64,000 nt of DNA from Enterobacter sp. C2. Its GTDB lineage: Bacteria > Pseudomonadota > Gammaproteobacteria > Enterobacterales > Enterobacteriaceae. Location of the stretch: the NCBI RefSeq assembly GCF_019880405.1, contig NZ_CP082269.1, forward strand, positions 1,178,001 through 1,242,000, in the 5' to 3' direction. Both the position numbers and the translations under genes were made by a program. Positions 1-10,232 of the stretch are shown piece after piece. The notes under the pieces were generated by a model, which ran no database searches, had not been told where the DNA came from, and worked only from the letters and a program-made list of their open reading frames with translations. Positions within the stretch are counted from its first letter, which is position 1, and each line of letters starts with the position of its first letter.

Positions 1-1224
1 CATCCACTCCCCGAGACGATCGATACCCATGTCGTAGGCGACCTGGTAGAAGAAGGTGTCGGCGGACTCTTCCAGCGATTTGGTCACGTTCAGGTGGCCG
101 TGGCCCCACTTTTTCCAGTCGCGATAGCGCTTCTCAGAGCCGGGAAGCTGCCACCAGCCGGGGTCAAACAGGCTCGTATTGCGGTTGATCACGCCCGCGC
201 TCAGCGCCGACACCGCGACATAAGGCTTAACGGTTGATGCCGGGGGATAGACGCCCTGGGTAGCACGGTTAATCAGCGGCGTGTTGGGATCGTGCAGCAG
301 GCCGTTGTAATCCTTGCTGGAGATACCGTCAACAAACAGGTTTGGGTTATAGCTTGGCATGGAGACCAGCGCCAGAATACCGCCAGTGCGCGGATCGGTT
401 ACCACCACCGCCGCACGGCTCCCTTCGAGCAGGGTTTCAATATAGGTTTGCAGCTTGAGATCCAGCGTCAGGTAGATGTCATGCCCGGCCTGGGGCGGCA
501 CCTCTTTCAGCTGGCGGATCACCCGGCCACGGTTGTTAACCTCAACCTCTTCATAGCCGGTCTGGCCGTGAAGGACGTTTTCGTAGTAGCGCTCAATGCC
601 CAGCTTGCCGATATCGTGCGTGGCCGCGTAGTTGGCGAGGATCCCCTCTTTATCGAGGCGTTCTACGTCTTTATCGTTGATTTTCGATACGTAGCCGATA
701 ACGTGGGTCAGGGCAGAGCCATAGGGGTAGAAGCGGCGCTTGTAGCCTTTGACTTCTACGCCGGGGAAGCGGTACTGGTTAACAGCAAAGCGCGCCACCT
801 GGACTTCCGTCAGGTTAGACTTCACCGGAATAGAGGTAAAACGGTGCGAGCGGGCGCGCTCTTTTTTGAAATTGGCGATGTCATCATCGTTGAGATCGAC
901 CACGTCACGCAGCGCATCCAGCGTCTGCTGCACGTTATCCACCTTCTCAGGCATCATCTCAACCTGATAGATAGTCCGGTTGAGCGCCAGCGGCGTACCG
1001 TTGCGGTCATAGATAATGCCGCGGCTCGGGGCAATCGGCACCAGCTTGATACGGTTTTCGTTGGAGCGCGTCTGGTAGTCGGTGTGACGGACAATCTGCA
1101 AATTATAGAGGTTGGCGACGAGCACGCCGCTGAGCAGCAGGATCCCTGTAAAGGCGACAATCGCCCTGCGCACAAACAGCGCGGACTCAGCCGTATAGTC
1201 GCGAAAAGAGTTCTGTAATTTCAT
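1..1224 (-). CDS. mrdA: Penicillin-binding protein 2, 5' part (gene runs off the left edge)
   Basis: Transpeptidase PBP2 of the elongasome, an inner-membrane protein that cross-links peptidoglycan during rod-shape growth. The window holds the first 408 codons. The protein begins MKLQNSFRDYT, has one N-terminal membrane segment at about residues 20-42, then the dimerisation domain and the start of the transpeptidase domain. The acylated serine lies in an S-T-V-K motif at codon 330 (bases 235-237), the same number as in E. coli. It is followed on the same strand in E. coli by mrdB, which would lie to the left of this window. rlmH lies 29 bp upstream, so mrdA probably belongs to the rsfS-rlmH-mrdA transcript. 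The identification is secure. Confidence 0.97.
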   Translation of the reverse strand, partial: MKLQNSFRDYTAESALFVRRAIVAFTGILLLSGVLVANLYNLQIVRHTDYQTRSNENRIKLVPIAPSRGIIYDRNGTPLALNRTIYQVEMMPEKVDNVQQTLDALRDVVDLNDDDIANFKKERARSHRFTSIPVKSNLTEVQVARFAVNQYRFPGVEVKGYKRRFYPYGSALTHVIGYVSKINDKDVERLDKEGILANYAATHDIGKLGIERYYENVLHGQTGYEEVEVNNRGRVIRQLKEVPPQAGHDIYLTLDLKLQTYIETLLEGSRAAVVVTDPRTGGILALVSMPSYNPNLFVDGISSKDYNGLLHDPNTPLINRATQGVYPPASTVKPYVAVSALSAGVINRNTSLFDPGWWQLPGSEKRYRDWKKWGHGHLNVTKSLEESADTFFYQVAYDMGIDRLGEWM

Positions 1225-1253
1225 CCGCTGCTTAATCTACCTAAGGCTCTTCG

Positions 1254-1721
1254 TTACTCACGGTGATAGGGATGGTTGGTCGTAATGCTCCATGCGCGGT
1301 AGAGGCTTTCAGCCACCAAAACCCGGACCAGCGGGTGGGGGAGCGTTAACGCAGAGAGCGACCAACTTTGTTCTGCTGCCGCTTTGCAGGCGGGGGATAA
1401 CCCTTCCGGACCGCCGATCAGCAGGCTGACGTCGCGTCCGTCCTGCTTCCAGCGCTCCAGCTCAATGGCCAGCTGCGGCGTATCCCAGGGCTTACCTGGA
1501 ATATCGAGGGTGACGATGCGGTTTTTCCCGGCCGCTGCGAGCATAAGCTCACCCTCTTTATCAAGGATACGTTTGATATCGGCATTTTTGCCGCGCTTGC
1601 CGGCAGGGATCTCTACCAGCTCAAACGGCATATCTTTCGGAAATCGACGCAGATATTCAGTAAAGCCGGTTTGTACCCAGTCGGGCATTTTCGTGCCGAC
1701 GGCGACCAGTTGCAGCTTCAC
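1254..1721 (-). CDS. rlmH: 23S rRNA (pseudouridine1915-N3)-methyltransferase RlmH
   Basis: SPOUT-class methyltransferase that adds a methyl group to N3 of pseudouridine 1915 in helix 69 of 23S rRNA on assembled 70S ribosomes. It has 155 residues, the family length. The C-terminal half carries the trefoil-knot SAM-binding signature ([10 protein letters not shown], then [17 protein letters not shown]), and the protein ends NHPYHRE as in enteric homologues. The gene begins 3 bp after the rsfS stop codon, so the two are almost certainly co-transcribed and translationally coupled. mrdA follows 29 bp downstream. Confidence 0.97.
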   Translation of the reverse strand: MKLQLVAVGTKMPDWVQTGFTEYLRRFPKDMPFELVEIPAGKRGKNADIKRILDKEGELMLAAAGKNRIVTLDIPGKPWDTPQLAIELERWKQDGRDVSLLIGGPEGLSPACKAAAEQSWSLSALTLPHPLVRVLVAESLYRAWSITTNHPYHRE

Positions 1722-1724
1722 TCA

Positions 1725-2042
1725 TTAGCCCCAGAGTTTTTCCAGCTCGTAGAGACGGCGGCTCTCTTCCTGCATAACGTGGACAATCACATCGCCCAGA
1801 TCGACCACGACCCAGTCGGCAACGTTTTCGCCTTCTACGCCAAACGGGATCAGGCCGGCAGCGCGGGATTCCTGAACCACATGGTTAGCAATAGAGACAA
1901 CGTGACGCGTTGAGGTACCGGTGCAGATGATCATGCAGTCGGTGATGCTTGATTTACCTTTAACGTCTAAGGTGACGATGTCCTGACCTTTCAGGTCATC
2001 AATTTTGTCGATAACAAAATCCTGGAGTGCTTTACCCTGCAA
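1725..2042 (-). CDS. rsfS: Ribosomal silencing factor RsfS
   Basis: RsfS (YbeB) binds ribosomal protein L14 on the free 50S subunit and blocks joining to 30S, lowering translation in stationary phase and starvation. The 105-residue protein matches the family length and shows the conserved start [20 protein letters not shown], the middle [15 protein letters not shown] and the end [18 protein letters not shown]. It is the first gene of the rsfS-rlmH-mrdA run. In E. coli cobC sits just upstream; here the 252 bp before rsfS contain no such gene. Confidence 0.96.
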   Translation of the reverse strand: MQGKALQDFVIDKIDDLKGQDIVTLDVKGKSSITDCMIICTGTSTRHVVSIANHVVQESRAAGLIPFGVEGENVADWVVVDLGDVIVHVMQEESRRLYELEKLWG

Positions 2043-2294
2043 GTGTTCCCCCTGGGTGGATGCAAATAACGATATTCAATAGATAGTCAGCCAGTATACC
2101 TGAAGCCCGGCCTTTTCGGGACAAGAGTTGCCCATATGTGTCTGAAAGTGGGCTATCATCCCACCCTCCGCACAAGATTGCATCGCCATTTTTGTAAAAC
2201 AATTTCTATGGAACTGCTGCGGAGGGAAAAGTCTGGCAGCGGAGAATAGCAGTCTTGAAGATCGTGTCAATCTTCTAATGCGTTAATCACAGGC
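2043..2294. other. Intergenic gap where cobC would be expected
   Basis: These 252 bp separate nadD from rsfS. In E. coli and Salmonella the alpha-ribazole phosphatase gene cobC occupies this spot. The only open frame, 64 codons on the minus strand (2076-2270), lacks the histidine-phosphatase RHG motif and resembles nothing I know. I see no cobC remnant. The gap presumably holds the promoter for rsfS-rlmH-mrdA. Confidence 0.6.
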
Positions 2295-2945
2295 TTAGCG
2301 ATACAGTCCCTGCTGCACAATGTAGTCGAGCACGGCGGGCGGGAGCAGATCGTCACAGGGCTGGCTCTGCCGCAGTCGCTGACGGATTTGCGTGGCAGAG
2401 ATGTCAAACCACGGAGTCTGCGCGAGAAAAATCTTTCCGGCAGGCAGGGTATGCAGCTCGTGGGCATCGGGGGTGAGATGCTGCTCTAGCCAGCGCTGGT
2501 GCGCTGCATCGCGCATCGCCAGCGCATAGCCGGGACGGCGGCAGACAATCAGATGACAGTAGTTAAGAATCGTGTCGTAGCGGTACCAGGTCGGGAAGCT
2601 GAGCAGCGAATCCTGGCCGATAATAAACGCCAGCGGGCGAGATGGGCCGCTCTCCTGACGCCAGTTCTCCAGCGTTTCCGCCGTGTAAGAGGGCGTGTCG
2701 CGCTGCAGCTCCCGCTCGTCGAGAGCAAACAGCGGACGGTCGCCTATAGCCAGCGCCAGCATGGTTTTACGCTGCTGGCTGGTGGCCTCCGGCTGCGGGC
2801 GGTGGGGCGGCACGTTATTGGGCATAATGATAACCCGTGCGAGGTTAATCGCCTCTGCCAGCGCCTCTACAGGTAGAAGGTGGCCGTAGTGGACGGGATC
2901 GAAGGTCCCGCCAAACAGCGCCTGCAGCGAGTTTATATCATCCAT
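2295..2945 (-). CDS. nadD: Nicotinate-mononucleotide adenylyltransferase
   Basis: NadD transfers AMP from ATP to nicotinate mononucleotide, giving deamido-NAD, the penultimate step of NAD synthesis in the cytoplasm. The 216-residue protein has the nucleotidyltransferase signature [12 protein letters not shown] at residues 13-24 and the [11 protein letters not shown] motif near the C-terminus, which corresponds to the family's ISST.IR. Its start overlaps the end of holA by 8 bp, indicating translational coupling in the lptE-holA-nadD run. The protein is a few residues longer than the E. coli enzyme, and nothing appears broken. Confidence 0.97.
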   Translation of the reverse strand: MDDINSLQALFGGTFDPVHYGHLLPVEALAEAINLARVIIMPNNVPPHRPQPEATSQQRKTMLALAIGDRPLFALDERELQRDTPSYTAETLENWRQESGPSRPLAFIIGQDSLLSFPTWYRYDTILNYCHLIVCRRPGYALAMRDAAHQRWLEQHLTPDAHELHTLPAGKIFLAQTPWFDISATQIRQRLRQSQPCDDLLPPAVLDYIVQQGLYR

Positions 2946-3969
2946 CGATAAAAACGTCCGCCAGTGTCTTATGACAGAGTAGCAGAGAGAGCCCTTCCAG
3001 CTCGGCCCAAACCGACTGGCCGTAGTCCTGCTTTACGGTGAGCTCGGTGCGGCTCAGGAGATGTACAGCCTGGCGAAGCTGGGCATGGCTCAGGCGGTTT
3101 AGCGCCTCGGTGGTGACGGCGCGGCGGTTCTGCCACACCCGGTGTTTATCAAAAAGAGTACGCAGCGGGGTCTGCGCCATCTGGCGCTTTAAGGTCACCA
3201 GCTGCAGTAGCTCACGCTGCAAGGTACGCAGGAGGATCACCGGCTCGCTGGCCTCAAGCTTCAGCTGCTGCAAAATATGCAGGGCGCGCTTGCTCTTGCC
3301 TGCCAGCAGGGCGTCCACCCAGTGGAACGGGGTAAAGTGCGCGGCATCGTTCACCGCCTGCTCAACGCGAGGCAGGGTGAGCTTGCCATCGGGCCAGAGC
3401 AGGGAGAGACGATCCAGTGCCTGGGCCAGCGCCAGCAGGTTACCCTCATAGCAGTAGCAGAGCAGCTGGTTCGCAGCGTCATCAAGCTGAAGATGGTTCT
3501 GTTTTGCGCGGTTGGCAACCCAGCGCGGCAGCTGCGCCTGCTCCGGCGTCTGGCAGGTGACCAGTACGGCACGGTTAGCTAAAGCGGTAAACCAGGCGGC
3601 ATTCTCCTGCGCCTTAGTGAGCTTATTGCCCCGCACGATCAGCAGCAGATCGTCATGCAGCAGCCCTGTCAGGGTAGCCAGCTGTTCATTGATGGCCGCA
3701 TTGGGCCCGTTGTCCGGCAGCTGGAGTAGCAGCGTCTGACGGATGGCGAACAGGCTCATGGCCTGGCAGAGGGAGAAGAGCGCGGTCCAGTCGGTGCTGG
3801 CATCCAGCGTAACGGTGTGGTGCTCATCAAAGCTCTGGGCGGCGGCGGCCTGACGCACCGCATCCTGGCTCTCCTGCAGCAGCAACGGATCGTTGCCAAG
3901 CAGCAGATACGCCGCGCGCAGCCCTTCATTGAGCTGCGCGCGGAGCTGTTCAGGGTACAGCTTTAACAT
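2938..3969 (-). CDS. holA: DNA polymerase III delta subunit
   Basis: The delta subunit is the wrench of the clamp loader: it opens the beta sliding clamp ring during DNA replication. The 343-residue length equals that of E. coli HolA. The N-terminus [23 protein letters not shown] and the segment [13 protein letters not shown] are typical. As in other delta subunits the AAA+ fold lacks a working P-loop, and none is visible here. The start overlaps the lptE stop codon by one base (TGATG), so translation is coupled, and nadD overlaps its 3' end. Confidence 0.96.
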   Translation of the reverse strand: MLKLYPEQLRAQLNEGLRAAYLLLGNDPLLLQESQDAVRQAAAAQSFDEHHTVTLDASTDWTALFSLCQAMSLFAIRQTLLLQLPDNGPNAAINEQLATLTGLLHDDLLLIVRGNKLTKAQENAAWFTALANRAVLVTCQTPEQAQLPRWVANRAKQNHLQLDDAANQLLCYCYEGNLLALAQALDRLSLLWPDGKLTLPRVEQAVNDAAHFTPFHWVDALLAGKSKRALHILQQLKLEASEPVILLRTLQRELLQLVTLKRQMAQTPLRTLFDKHRVWQNRRAVTTEALNRLSHAQLRQAVHLLSRTELTVKQDYGQSVWAELEGLSLLLCHKTLADVFIDG

Positions 3970-4550
3970 CAGTTACCCAGCGTGGTTGAGACGCGGGAGG
4001 AGGTGTCGGTCGCTTTGGCTTCTGCTTTGGCTTCCGCAATCTTCTCCTGCTTCTCCGCCGTTTGCACGCTTGGCAGCTGACGGATCAGCTGCTGGGCGGC
4101 TTTATCGTACATCTCCGCAACAATCATCTCCTGCTCGGCATCTTTCGCCAGCGCAGTCTGCGGGTTATCGAAGAATGAACGATAAACTTTGGTATGCAGT
4201 GGATAGATCCCTTCACCTGGGATCAGTACCGAAGCCTGGACGCTCATTACCATCTGGTACTCAGCCGTACGGCCGTCGCGGAAGATGGAGGCAGTATCCT
4301 GGCTAATCGAGGCTGCACCCAGACGCAGGGAAGGCACATCCTGGCGCACGGAGCTCTTCTCTACCAGCGTCACGCCGTTGAGGCGCAGCTGCGCGCGTAT
4401 CGCGCGGCTGAGCGGGCCGTTAGGATCCCCTGAGTCGAAAATCATCGTTTTCATCTCATCAGGAATGGCTGAGCTGTTGCGCAGGTGCCAACCACATCCG
4501 GCGGTGGCCAGCACCGCCAATGACAACAAGAGTGTTGTTAGAAATCGCAC
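3969..4550 (-). CDS. lptE: LPS-assembly lipoprotein LptE
   Basis: LptE (RlpB) is an outer-membrane lipoprotein that plugs the LptD barrel and helps insert lipopolysaccharide into the outer leaflet. The 193-residue protein starts with a type II signal peptide whose lipobox ends at Cys19 (ATAGC, then GWHLRN). The C-terminal tail is rich in Lys, Glu and Ala and low in complexity (residues about 165-185), as in enteric relatives. It lies 14 bp after leuS and overlaps holA by one base, giving the operon leuS-lptE-holA-nadD. Confidence 0.96.
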   Translation of the reverse strand: MRFLTTLLLSLAVLATAGCGWHLRNSSAIPDEMKTMIFDSGDPNGPLSRAIRAQLRLNGVTLVEKSSVRQDVPSLRLGAASISQDTASIFRDGRTAEYQMVMSVQASVLIPGEGIYPLHTKVYRSFFDNPQTALAKDAEQEMIVAEMYDKAAQQLIRQLPSVQTAEKQEKIAEAKAEAKATDTSSRVSTTLGN

Positions 4551-4564
4551 GCTTCCTCCCGCGC

Positions 4565-7147
4565 TTAGCCAACGACCAGATTAAGCAGTTTACCTGGAAC
4601 GTAAATCACTTTACGTACGGTAACGCCATCAAGATATTTTGCTACCAGCGGCTCCTGACCTGCACGCTCGCGCACCTGCTCTTCGCTGGCATCGACCGGC
4701 ACGGTGATTTTACCGCGTACTTTACCATTGACCTGTACGACGACCAGGGTGGTGTTCTCGACCATTGCCTGCTCATCCGCCACCGGCCACGGCGCGGTGT
4801 CGATATCGCCTTCGCCTTTCAGCTCGTGCCAGAGGGTGAAGCTGGCATGCGGGGTGAACGGGTTCAGCATACGTACTACGGCCAGCAGCGCCTCCTGCAT
4901 CAGGGCGCGATCCTGCTCGCCTTCCAGCGGCGCTTTCGCCAGCTTGTTCATCAGCTCCATGATTGCCGCAATGGCGGTGTTGAAGGTCTGACGGCGACCG
5001 ATATCGTCGGTCACTTTAGCAATGGTTTTATGCACGTCACGACGCAGCGCCTGCTGGTCTTCACTCAGCGCAGCAACGTCCAGCGCCGGGGCATCGCCCT
5101 GCGAAGTGTGCTCGTAGACCAGTTTCCAGACGCGCTTCAGGAAGCGGTTCGCCCCCTCTACGCCAGATTCCTGCCACTCAAGGGTCATATCCGCCGGGGA
5201 GGCGAACATCATAAACAGACGCACGGTATCCGCGCCGTAGCGCTCTACCATCTCCTGCGGGTCGATGCCGTTGTTTTTCGACTTGGACATCTTGCTCATG
5301 CCGGTATACACCAGCTCATGACCCGCCGCGTCCTGCGCCTTCACGATGCGGCCTTTCTCGTCTCGTTCAACGATGGCCTCTTTCGGGGAGACCCAGTTAC
5401 GCTCGCCGTTTACGCCCACGTAGTAGAAGGCATCTGCCAGCACCATGCCCTGGCAGAGCAGCTGCTTCGCTGGCTCATCAGAGTTCACCATGCCTGCATC
5501 GCGCATCAGCTTGTGGAAGAAGCGGAAGTAGAGCAGGTGCATAATGGCGTGTTCGATCCCGCCGATATAGATATCTACCGGCAGCCAGTAGTTGGCGGCG
5601 TTGGGATCCAGCATCCCCTCGTTGTACTGCGGGCAGGTATAGCGCGCATAGTACCAGGAGGACTCCATAAAGGTGTCGAAGGTGTCGGTTTCACGCAGCG
5701 CAGGCTGGCCGTTAACGGTGGTTTTCGCCCACTCCGGATCGGCTTTGATCGGGCTGGTAATGCCGTCCATCACCACGTCTTCCGGCAGAATAACCGGGAG
5801 TTGATCTTCCGGAGTCGGCAGCACGGTGCCGTCTTCCAGGGTCACCATAGGAATGGGCGCGCCCCAGTAGCGCTGACGGGATACGCCCCAGTCGCGCAGA
5901 CGGAAGTTAACCTTGCGCTCGCCGACGCCGTTAGCTGCCAGCTTGTCGGCAATGGCGTTAAACGCGGCTTCGAAGCCCAGACCGTCAAACTCACCGGAGT
6001 TAAACAGTACGCCTTTTTCGGTCAGCGCCTGCGCGCTGAGATCCGGCTCGGTGCCGTCGGCTGCGAGGATAACCGGCTTGATCTCTAAACCATATTTAGT
6101 GGCAAACTCGTAGTCGCGCTGATCGTGGCCCGGAACGGCCATCACTGCGCCGGTGCCGTACTCCATCAGTACGAAGTTCGCTGCCCAGACCGGGATCGCT
6201 TCGCCGGTCAGCGGGTGAATAGCGCGCACGCCGGTGTCGACGCCTTTTTTCTCCATGGTCGCCATGTCTGCTTCGGCAACTTTGGTGTTACGGCATTCGG
6301 CAATGAAGTCGCCCAGCGCCGGGTTATAGGCCGCCGCCTGGGTGCTCAGCGGGTGGCCCGCGGCAACCGCCAGGTAGGTGACGCCCATAAAGGTGTCTGG
6401 ACGGGTGGTGTAGACCGTCAGCTTGTCGTCGCTGTTCTCGACGTCAAAGGTGATCTCAACGCCTTCAGAGCGGCCGATCCAGTTGCGCTGCATGGTTTTA
6501 ACGGTGTCCGGCCACTGGTCCATATGGTCCAGGTCGTTCAGCAGCTCGTCAGCATAGGCGGTGATTTTGATAAACCACTGCGGGATCTCTTTACGCTCAA
6601 CCTTGGTGTCGCAGCGCCAGCAGCAGCCGTCGATGACCTGCTCGTTAGCCAGCACGGTCTGGTCGTTCGGGCACCAGTTCACCGCTGAGGTCTTCTTATA
6701 GACCAGGCCTTTTTTATACAGCTCGGTGAAGAACTTCTGCTCCCAGCGATAGTATTCCGGGGTGCAGGTTGCCAGCTCGCGGCTCCAGTCGTAGCCAAAG
6801 CCCAGCATCTTGAGCTGGTTCTTCATGTAGTTGATATTGTCGTAGGTCCACGGCGCGGGCGCGGTGTTGTTCTTCACAGCAGCACCTTCCGCTGGCAGGC
6901 CGAACGCATCCCAGCCGATGGGCTGCAGAACGTTTTTGCCCAGCATGCGCTGATAGCGGGAGATCACGTCGCCAATGGTGTAGTTACGCACGTGGCCCAT
7001 GTGTAGCCGGCCAGAAGGATAGGGAAGCATAGAGAGGCAGTAATACTTCTCTTTGCTCTCATCTTCAGTGACTTCAAATGTGCGCTTCTCTTCCCAGTGA
7101 AGCTGGACTTTGGATTCTATCTCTTCCGGGCGGTATTGCTCTTGCAT
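4565..7147 (-). CDS. leuS: Leucyl-tRNA synthetase
   Basis: Class Ia synthetase that charges tRNA-Leu and edits mischarged amino acids. From the chosen ATG ([15 protein letters not shown]) it has 860 residues, exactly the E. coli length. An in-frame start eight codons upstream (7171) would add MKTGPLAA and is less likely. The HIGH motif appears as [15 protein letters not shown] near residues 40-55 and KMSKS as [10 protein letters not shown] near 617-624; the CP1 editing domain lies between them. Downstream genes lptE, holA and nadD follow closely on the same strand. Confidence 0.98.
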   Translation of the reverse strand: MQEQYRPEEIESKVQLHWEEKRTFEVTEDESKEKYYCLSMLPYPSGRLHMGHVRNYTIGDVISRYQRMLGKNVLQPIGWDAFGLPAEGAAVKNNTAPAPWTYDNINYMKNQLKMLGFGYDWSRELATCTPEYYRWEQKFFTELYKKGLVYKKTSAVNWCPNDQTVLANEQVIDGCCWRCDTKVERKEIPQWFIKITAYADELLNDLDHMDQWPDTVKTMQRNWIGRSEGVEITFDVENSDDKLTVYTTRPDTFMGVTYLAVAAGHPLSTQAAAYNPALGDFIAECRNTKVAEADMATMEKKGVDTGVRAIHPLTGEAIPVWAANFVLMEYGTGAVMAVPGHDQRDYEFATKYGLEIKPVILAADGTEPDLSAQALTEKGVLFNSGEFDGLGFEAAFNAIADKLAANGVGERKVNFRLRDWGVSRQRYWGAPIPMVTLEDGTVLPTPEDQLPVILPEDVVMDGITSPIKADPEWAKTTVNGQPALRETDTFDTFMESSWYYARYTCPQYNEGMLDPNAANYWLPVDIYIGGIEHAIMHLLYFRFFHKLMRDAGMVNSDEPAKQLLCQGMVLADAFYYVGVNGERNWVSPKEAIVERDEKGRIVKAQDAAGHELVYTGMSKMSKSKNNGIDPQEMVERYGADTVRLFMMFASPADMTLEWQESGVEGANRFLKRVWKLVYEHTSQGDAPALDVAALSEDQQALRRDVHKTIAKVTDDIGRRQTFNTAIAAIMELMNKLAKAPLEGEQDRALMQEALLAVVRMLNPFTPHASFTLWHELKGEGDIDTAPWPVADEQAMVENTTLVVVQVNGKVRGKITVPVDASEEQVRERAGQEPLVAKYLDGVTVRKVIYVPGKLLNLVVG

Positions 7148-7383
7148 GGCAGCCAGTGGTCCTGTTTTCAATACAGCTACAAGCGTAGCATTAAGATGTG
7201 TTGTTCAAGATCCGCATAGCATAGCCCAAACGTCAGTTTCAAAACAGCCTTTCGCGCTGACGGTGATGAAAAGGGCTGACGGGCATCCTTGCACGAATTT
7301 ACACAGGCTGTGGCAAAGGTAGCAAAGCGGCGGAGAAATAAGGTCTATTATTAGAAGACGTTACCCAGCCCGGAGGCGAAAGG

Positions 7384-7866
7384 ATGAACAAGGTTGCTCA
7401 GTATTATCGTGAACAGGTTGCGACGCTGACCGAGCGTTTGCGCAGTGGCGATCGGGATATCGATGCGCTGGTAGAGCAGGCGCGGCTGCGCGTCACCCAG
7501 ACGGGCGAGTTAACGCCAACCGAGGTCGAGGAGCTGACGCGTGCCCTGCGTCGCGATCTCGAAGAGTTTGCCCGCAGCTATAGCGAAAGCCAGGGGGAGG
7601 TTACCGACAGCGTCTTTATGCGGGTGATTAAAGAGAGCCTGTGGCAGGAGCTGGCGGACATCACCGATAAAACCCAGCTGGAGTGGCGCGAGGTGTTTCA
7701 GGATCTGAACCATCATGGGGTCTATCACAGCGGTGAGGTGGTGGGATTAGGAAATTTAGTGTGTGAAAAGTGCCACTATCATCTGGCGGTCTACACCCCG
7801 GATGCGCTGCCGCTCTGTCCGAAGTGTGGCCACGACCAGTTCCAGCGTCGGCCGTTCGAGCCATAA
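7384..7866 (+). CDS. ybeL: Zinc-ribbon protein YbeL (DUF1451)
   Basis: A 160-residue cytoplasmic protein of the DUF1451 family with no established function. The N-terminal two thirds are predicted helical and rich in Glu, Arg and Gln. The C-terminal part holds two CxxC pairs, CEKC near residue 127 and CPKC near residue 147, which form a zinc ribbon. The start MNKVAQYYREQV follows the ribosome-binding sequence GGAGGCGAAAGG. It is transcribed alone, divergent from leuS, and a REP-like hairpin separates it from gltL. Confidence 0.93.
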   Translation: MNKVAQYYREQVATLTERLRSGDRDIDALVEQARLRVTQTGELTPTEVEELTRALRRDLEEFARSYSESQGEVTDSVFMRVIKESLWQELADITDKTQLEWREVFQDLNHHGVYHSGEVVGLGNLVCEKCHYHLAVYTPDALPLCPKCGHDQFQRRPFEP

Positions 7867-7876
7867 TGGAGAGTGG

Positions 7877-7906
7877 GTAGGCCGGGCAAACGCAGTGCCG
7901 CCCGGC
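7877..7906. repeat. REP-like palindrome between ybeL and gltL
   Basis: An imperfect inverted repeat with arms GCCGGGC and GCCCGGC lies between convergent ybeL and gltL. Related copies occur at 11476-11503, 21288-21318 and 60544-60570, so this is a dispersed REP-type element of the genome. It probably stabilises or terminates both transcripts. Confidence 0.75.
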
Positions 7907-7917
7907 AATTACCCCGT

Positions 7918-8643
7918 TTAGTGCAGGATCTTGGCGAGGAAATCTTTTGCCCGCTCGGATTTTGGATTAGCGAAGAAATCCTCCTTGGCGGAGTCCTCGA
8001 CGATTTTCCCCTCGTCCATAAAGATCACCCGGGTCGCAACCTTGCGCGCAAAGCCCATCTCATGGGTGACCACCATCATGGTCATCCCCTCCTGCGCCAG
8101 CTCCACCATGACGTCCAGCACCTCGTTGATCATCTCGGGATCGAGGGCAGAGGTGGGTTCGTCAAACAGCATCGCTACCGGATCCATGCAAAGGGCACGG
8201 GCAATGGCCACGCGCTGCTGCTGGCCGCCTGACAGCTGGGCCGGGAACTTATCGGCGTGCGCGGAAAGACCGACGCGCTCCAGCAGCTTGAGGCCTTTCT
8301 CGCGTGCCGCCGCCTTGTTGCGCTTCAGGACCTTTACCTGGGCGAGAGTCAGGTTTTCAATAATCGACAGGTGCGGGAACAGCTCAAAGTGCTGAAACAC
8401 CATCCCGACGTGAGAGCGCAGCTCGGCAAGATTGGTTTTCTTATCGGTGACCCTGGTGCCGTTTACCAGGATCTCCCCCTGCTGTACCGGCTCCAGACCG
8501 TTGACGGTTTTAATCAGCGTTGACTTACCGGAGCCGGACGGCCCGCAAACCACCACCACTTCACCTTTTTTCACTTCCGTGGAGCAGTCGGTTAGCACCT
8601 GAAAGTGACCATACCATTTTGAAACGTTTTTCAGGGAAATCAT
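7918..8643 (-). CDS. gltL: Glutamate/aspartate ABC transporter ATP-binding protein
   Basis: ATPase subunit of the GltIJKL importer, on the cytoplasmic face of the inner membrane. The 241 residues include Walker [10 protein letters not shown] (about 34-42), the signature [15 protein letters not shown] (about 134-148), Walker [15 protein letters not shown] (about 152-165) and the switch histidine in THEMGFA. It is the last gene of the operon, overlapping gltK by one base, and the REP-like hairpin at 7877-7906 lies just downstream. Confidence 0.97.
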   Translation of the reverse strand: MISLKNVSKWYGHFQVLTDCSTEVKKGEVVVVCGPSGSGKSTLIKTVNGLEPVQQGEILVNGTRVTDKKTNLAELRSHVGMVFQHFELFPHLSIIENLTLAQVKVLKRNKAAAREKGLKLLERVGLSAHADKFPAQLSGGQQQRVAIARALCMDPVAMLFDEPTSALDPEMINEVLDVMVELAQEGMTMMVVTHEMGFARKVATRVIFMDEGKIVEDSAKEDFFANPKSERAKDFLAKILH

Positions 8644-9317
8644 TAAACTGTCCTTTTCTTCAGATAGCTGACCAACAGTGAAGCACTGAGACTAATTGCA
8701 AAATAGACGACGCCGGCAAAGAGGATCATCTCTACCTGAGTACCATCACGCTCACCAATGGTGGATGCGGTACGGAAGAAGTCTGCCAGGCTGAGCACGT
8801 ACACCAGCGAGGTATCCTGGAACAGGACGATCCCCTGGGTGAGCAGCAGCGGCACCATGGCGCGGAAGGCCTGCGGCAGGATGATAAGCTTCATCGACTG
8901 CCAGTGGGTCATTCCGAGCGCCAGCGCCGCGCTGGACTGCCCGCGTGAGATACTTTGAATACCGGCGCGGATGATCTCCGAGTAGTAGGCAGCTTCAAAC
9001 ATCGAGAAGGCGACCATCGCCGAGATCAGGCGGATATCGGTGGTCGGCGACAGCCCGAGCACGTTTTGCAGCAGCCCCGGCACAATCAGATAGAACCATA
9101 GCAGCACCATTACCAGCGGAATAGAGCGGAACACGTTGACGTAGGCGGTGGCAAACCAGGCGAGCGGCTTAAAGCTCGACAGGCGCAGCACGGCCAGAAT
9201 GGTGCCCCAGACAATGCCGACCAGCACTGCGGTAATGGTAATTTTCAGCGTGATAATCAGCCCGTCCAGCAGGTAGGGCATCGCCGGGATAATAGAACTC
9301 CAGTCAAATTCGTACAT
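8643..9317 (-). CDS. gltK: Glutamate/aspartate ABC transporter permease GltK
   Basis: One of the two inner-membrane permeases of the glutamate/aspartate importer (HAAT family). The 224 residues contain about five membrane segments and the EAA loop, seen as [20 protein letters not shown], which contacts GltL. It starts 2 bp after gltJ stops and shares a base with gltL, so gltJ, gltK and gltL form a tightly coupled block expressed below the SroC terminator. Confidence 0.97.
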   Translation of the reverse strand: MYEFDWSSIIPAMPYLLDGLIITLKITITAVLVGIVWGTILAVLRLSSFKPLAWFATAYVNVFRSIPLVMVLLWFYLIVPGLLQNVLGLSPTTDIRLISAMVAFSMFEAAYYSEIIRAGIQSISRGQSSAALALGMTHWQSMKLIILPQAFRAMVPLLLTQGIVLFQDTSLVYVLSLADFFRTASTIGERDGTQVEMILFAGVVYFAISLSASLLVSYLKKRTV

Positions 9318-9319
9318 GG

Positions 9320-10060
9320 TTATTTGCTCCCCATATTGCCCGGCAGGCGAACTTTACGTTCCACCAGATTCATTACCAGCATAATGAAGGCGTTAATCAG
9401 CACGTAGGCGAGGGTGATCGCGGTAAAGGATTCCCAGGCGTGGGCAGAGTAGTCCAGCAGCTTGCCCGCCTGCGCAGCCATATCCACCAGCCCGATGGTC
9501 GAGGCGATGGCGGAGTTTTTCACCAGGTTCATCATCTCGGAGGTCATCGGCGGCACAATCACGCGGTAGGCGTTGGGCAGCAGCACGTAGCGGTAGGTTT
9601 GCGGCAGCGTTAGCCCCATTGCCAGACCGGCGTTCTTTTGCCCACGCGGCAACGACTGAATAGCGGCTCGTACCTGCTCACAGACGCGCGCGGCGGTGAA
9701 CAGTCCCAGACAGATCATCGACGAGAGGAAGAATTGAATATTCGGGTCGAGCTCTGACTTAAACCACATACCGAGATCTTCCGGCAGTAGCTCAGGCACC
9801 ACCAGGTACCAGGTGAAGAACTGCACGATCAGCGGAACGTTACGGAACAGCTCAACGTAAAGGGTACCGAGCCCGGAGAGGAAACGGTTGGGTACGGTGC
9901 GAAGAATACCGAACAGCGAGCCGACAAGAAATGCGATGATCCAGGCGGTAATCGACAGCGCGACCGTGACCTGAAAACCGCTCCACAGCCAGCCTAAATA
10001 GGTGGTGTTGCCGAACGGGGCCTGTTGCAGAAAAATACCCCAGTTCCAGTCTATTGACAT
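9320..10060 (-). CDS. gltJ: Glutamate/aspartate ABC transporter permease GltJ
   Basis: Second inner-membrane permease of GltIJKL. The 246 residues begin [17 protein letters not shown] and contain the HAAT-family EAA loop ([20 protein letters not shown]). Its start codon lies only 13 bp below the T-run of a strong terminator at 10074-10098, so gltJKL is expected to be read at a lower level than gltI, by read-through. The ribosome-binding sequence TGAGGT lies just after the terminator. Confidence 0.97.
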   Translation of the reverse strand: MSIDWNWGIFLQQAPFGNTTYLGWLWSGFQVTVALSITAWIIAFLVGSLFGILRTVPNRFLSGLGTLYVELFRNVPLIVQFFTWYLVVPELLPEDLGMWFKSELDPNIQFFLSSMICLGLFTAARVCEQVRAAIQSLPRGQKNAGLAMGLTLPQTYRYVLLPNAYRVIVPPMTSEMMNLVKNSAIASTIGLVDMAAQAGKLLDYSAHAWESFTAITLAYVLINAFIMLVMNLVERKVRLPGNMGSK

Positions 10061-10073
10061 ACATGTACCTCAG

Positions 10074-10098
10074 AAAAAAAAGGGTAGCAGCGCTACCC
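10074..10098 (-). terminator. Intra-operon terminator between gltI and gltJ (3' end of SroC)
   Basis: Reading on the minus strand, a perfect 7-bp stem GGGTAGC/GCTACCC with a 3-base loop is followed by eight T residues. This is a textbook rho-independent terminator. It would end most gltI transcripts and define the 3' end of SroC. Confidence 0.9.
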
Positions 10099-10230
10099 TC
10101 GAAGATTGGTGAGAAGCTTTACGCACCTTTTTATGCGTAAGCGTCGCGCCGGATGGGGGAACGACCCTCCAGCGTCTAGTCTGTCCGTGCTTCCCGTCAA
10201 TCGAGAGGGCGATAGTCGCCCTGTGTTTCT
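10074..10230 (-). ncRNA. sroC: SroC-like small RNA from the gltI-gltJ intergenic region
   Basis: The 172 bp between gltI and gltJ occupy the position of SroC in E. coli and Salmonella. SroC is an Hfq-bound RNA cut from the gltIJKL transcript that base-pairs with the sRNA GcvB and promotes its decay. What I see is the location, the lack of any coding frame, a hairpin just after the gltI stop (GGGCGAC/ATCGCCC-type arms) and the strong 3' terminator. Exact ends and pairing bases are inferred, not shown. Confidence 0.75.
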
Positions 10231-10232
10231 AG

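Noticed and set aside
2076-2270. 64-codon frame in the rsfS-nadD gap as a cobC remnant or new small gene
   Set aside because: No phosphatase motif, no clear ribosome-binding site and no likeness to CobC.
4520-6088. 522-codon open frame on the plus strand
   Set aside because: It lies wholly antisense to lptE/leuS, has no known domain and follows the third-position bias of leuS; a shadow frame.
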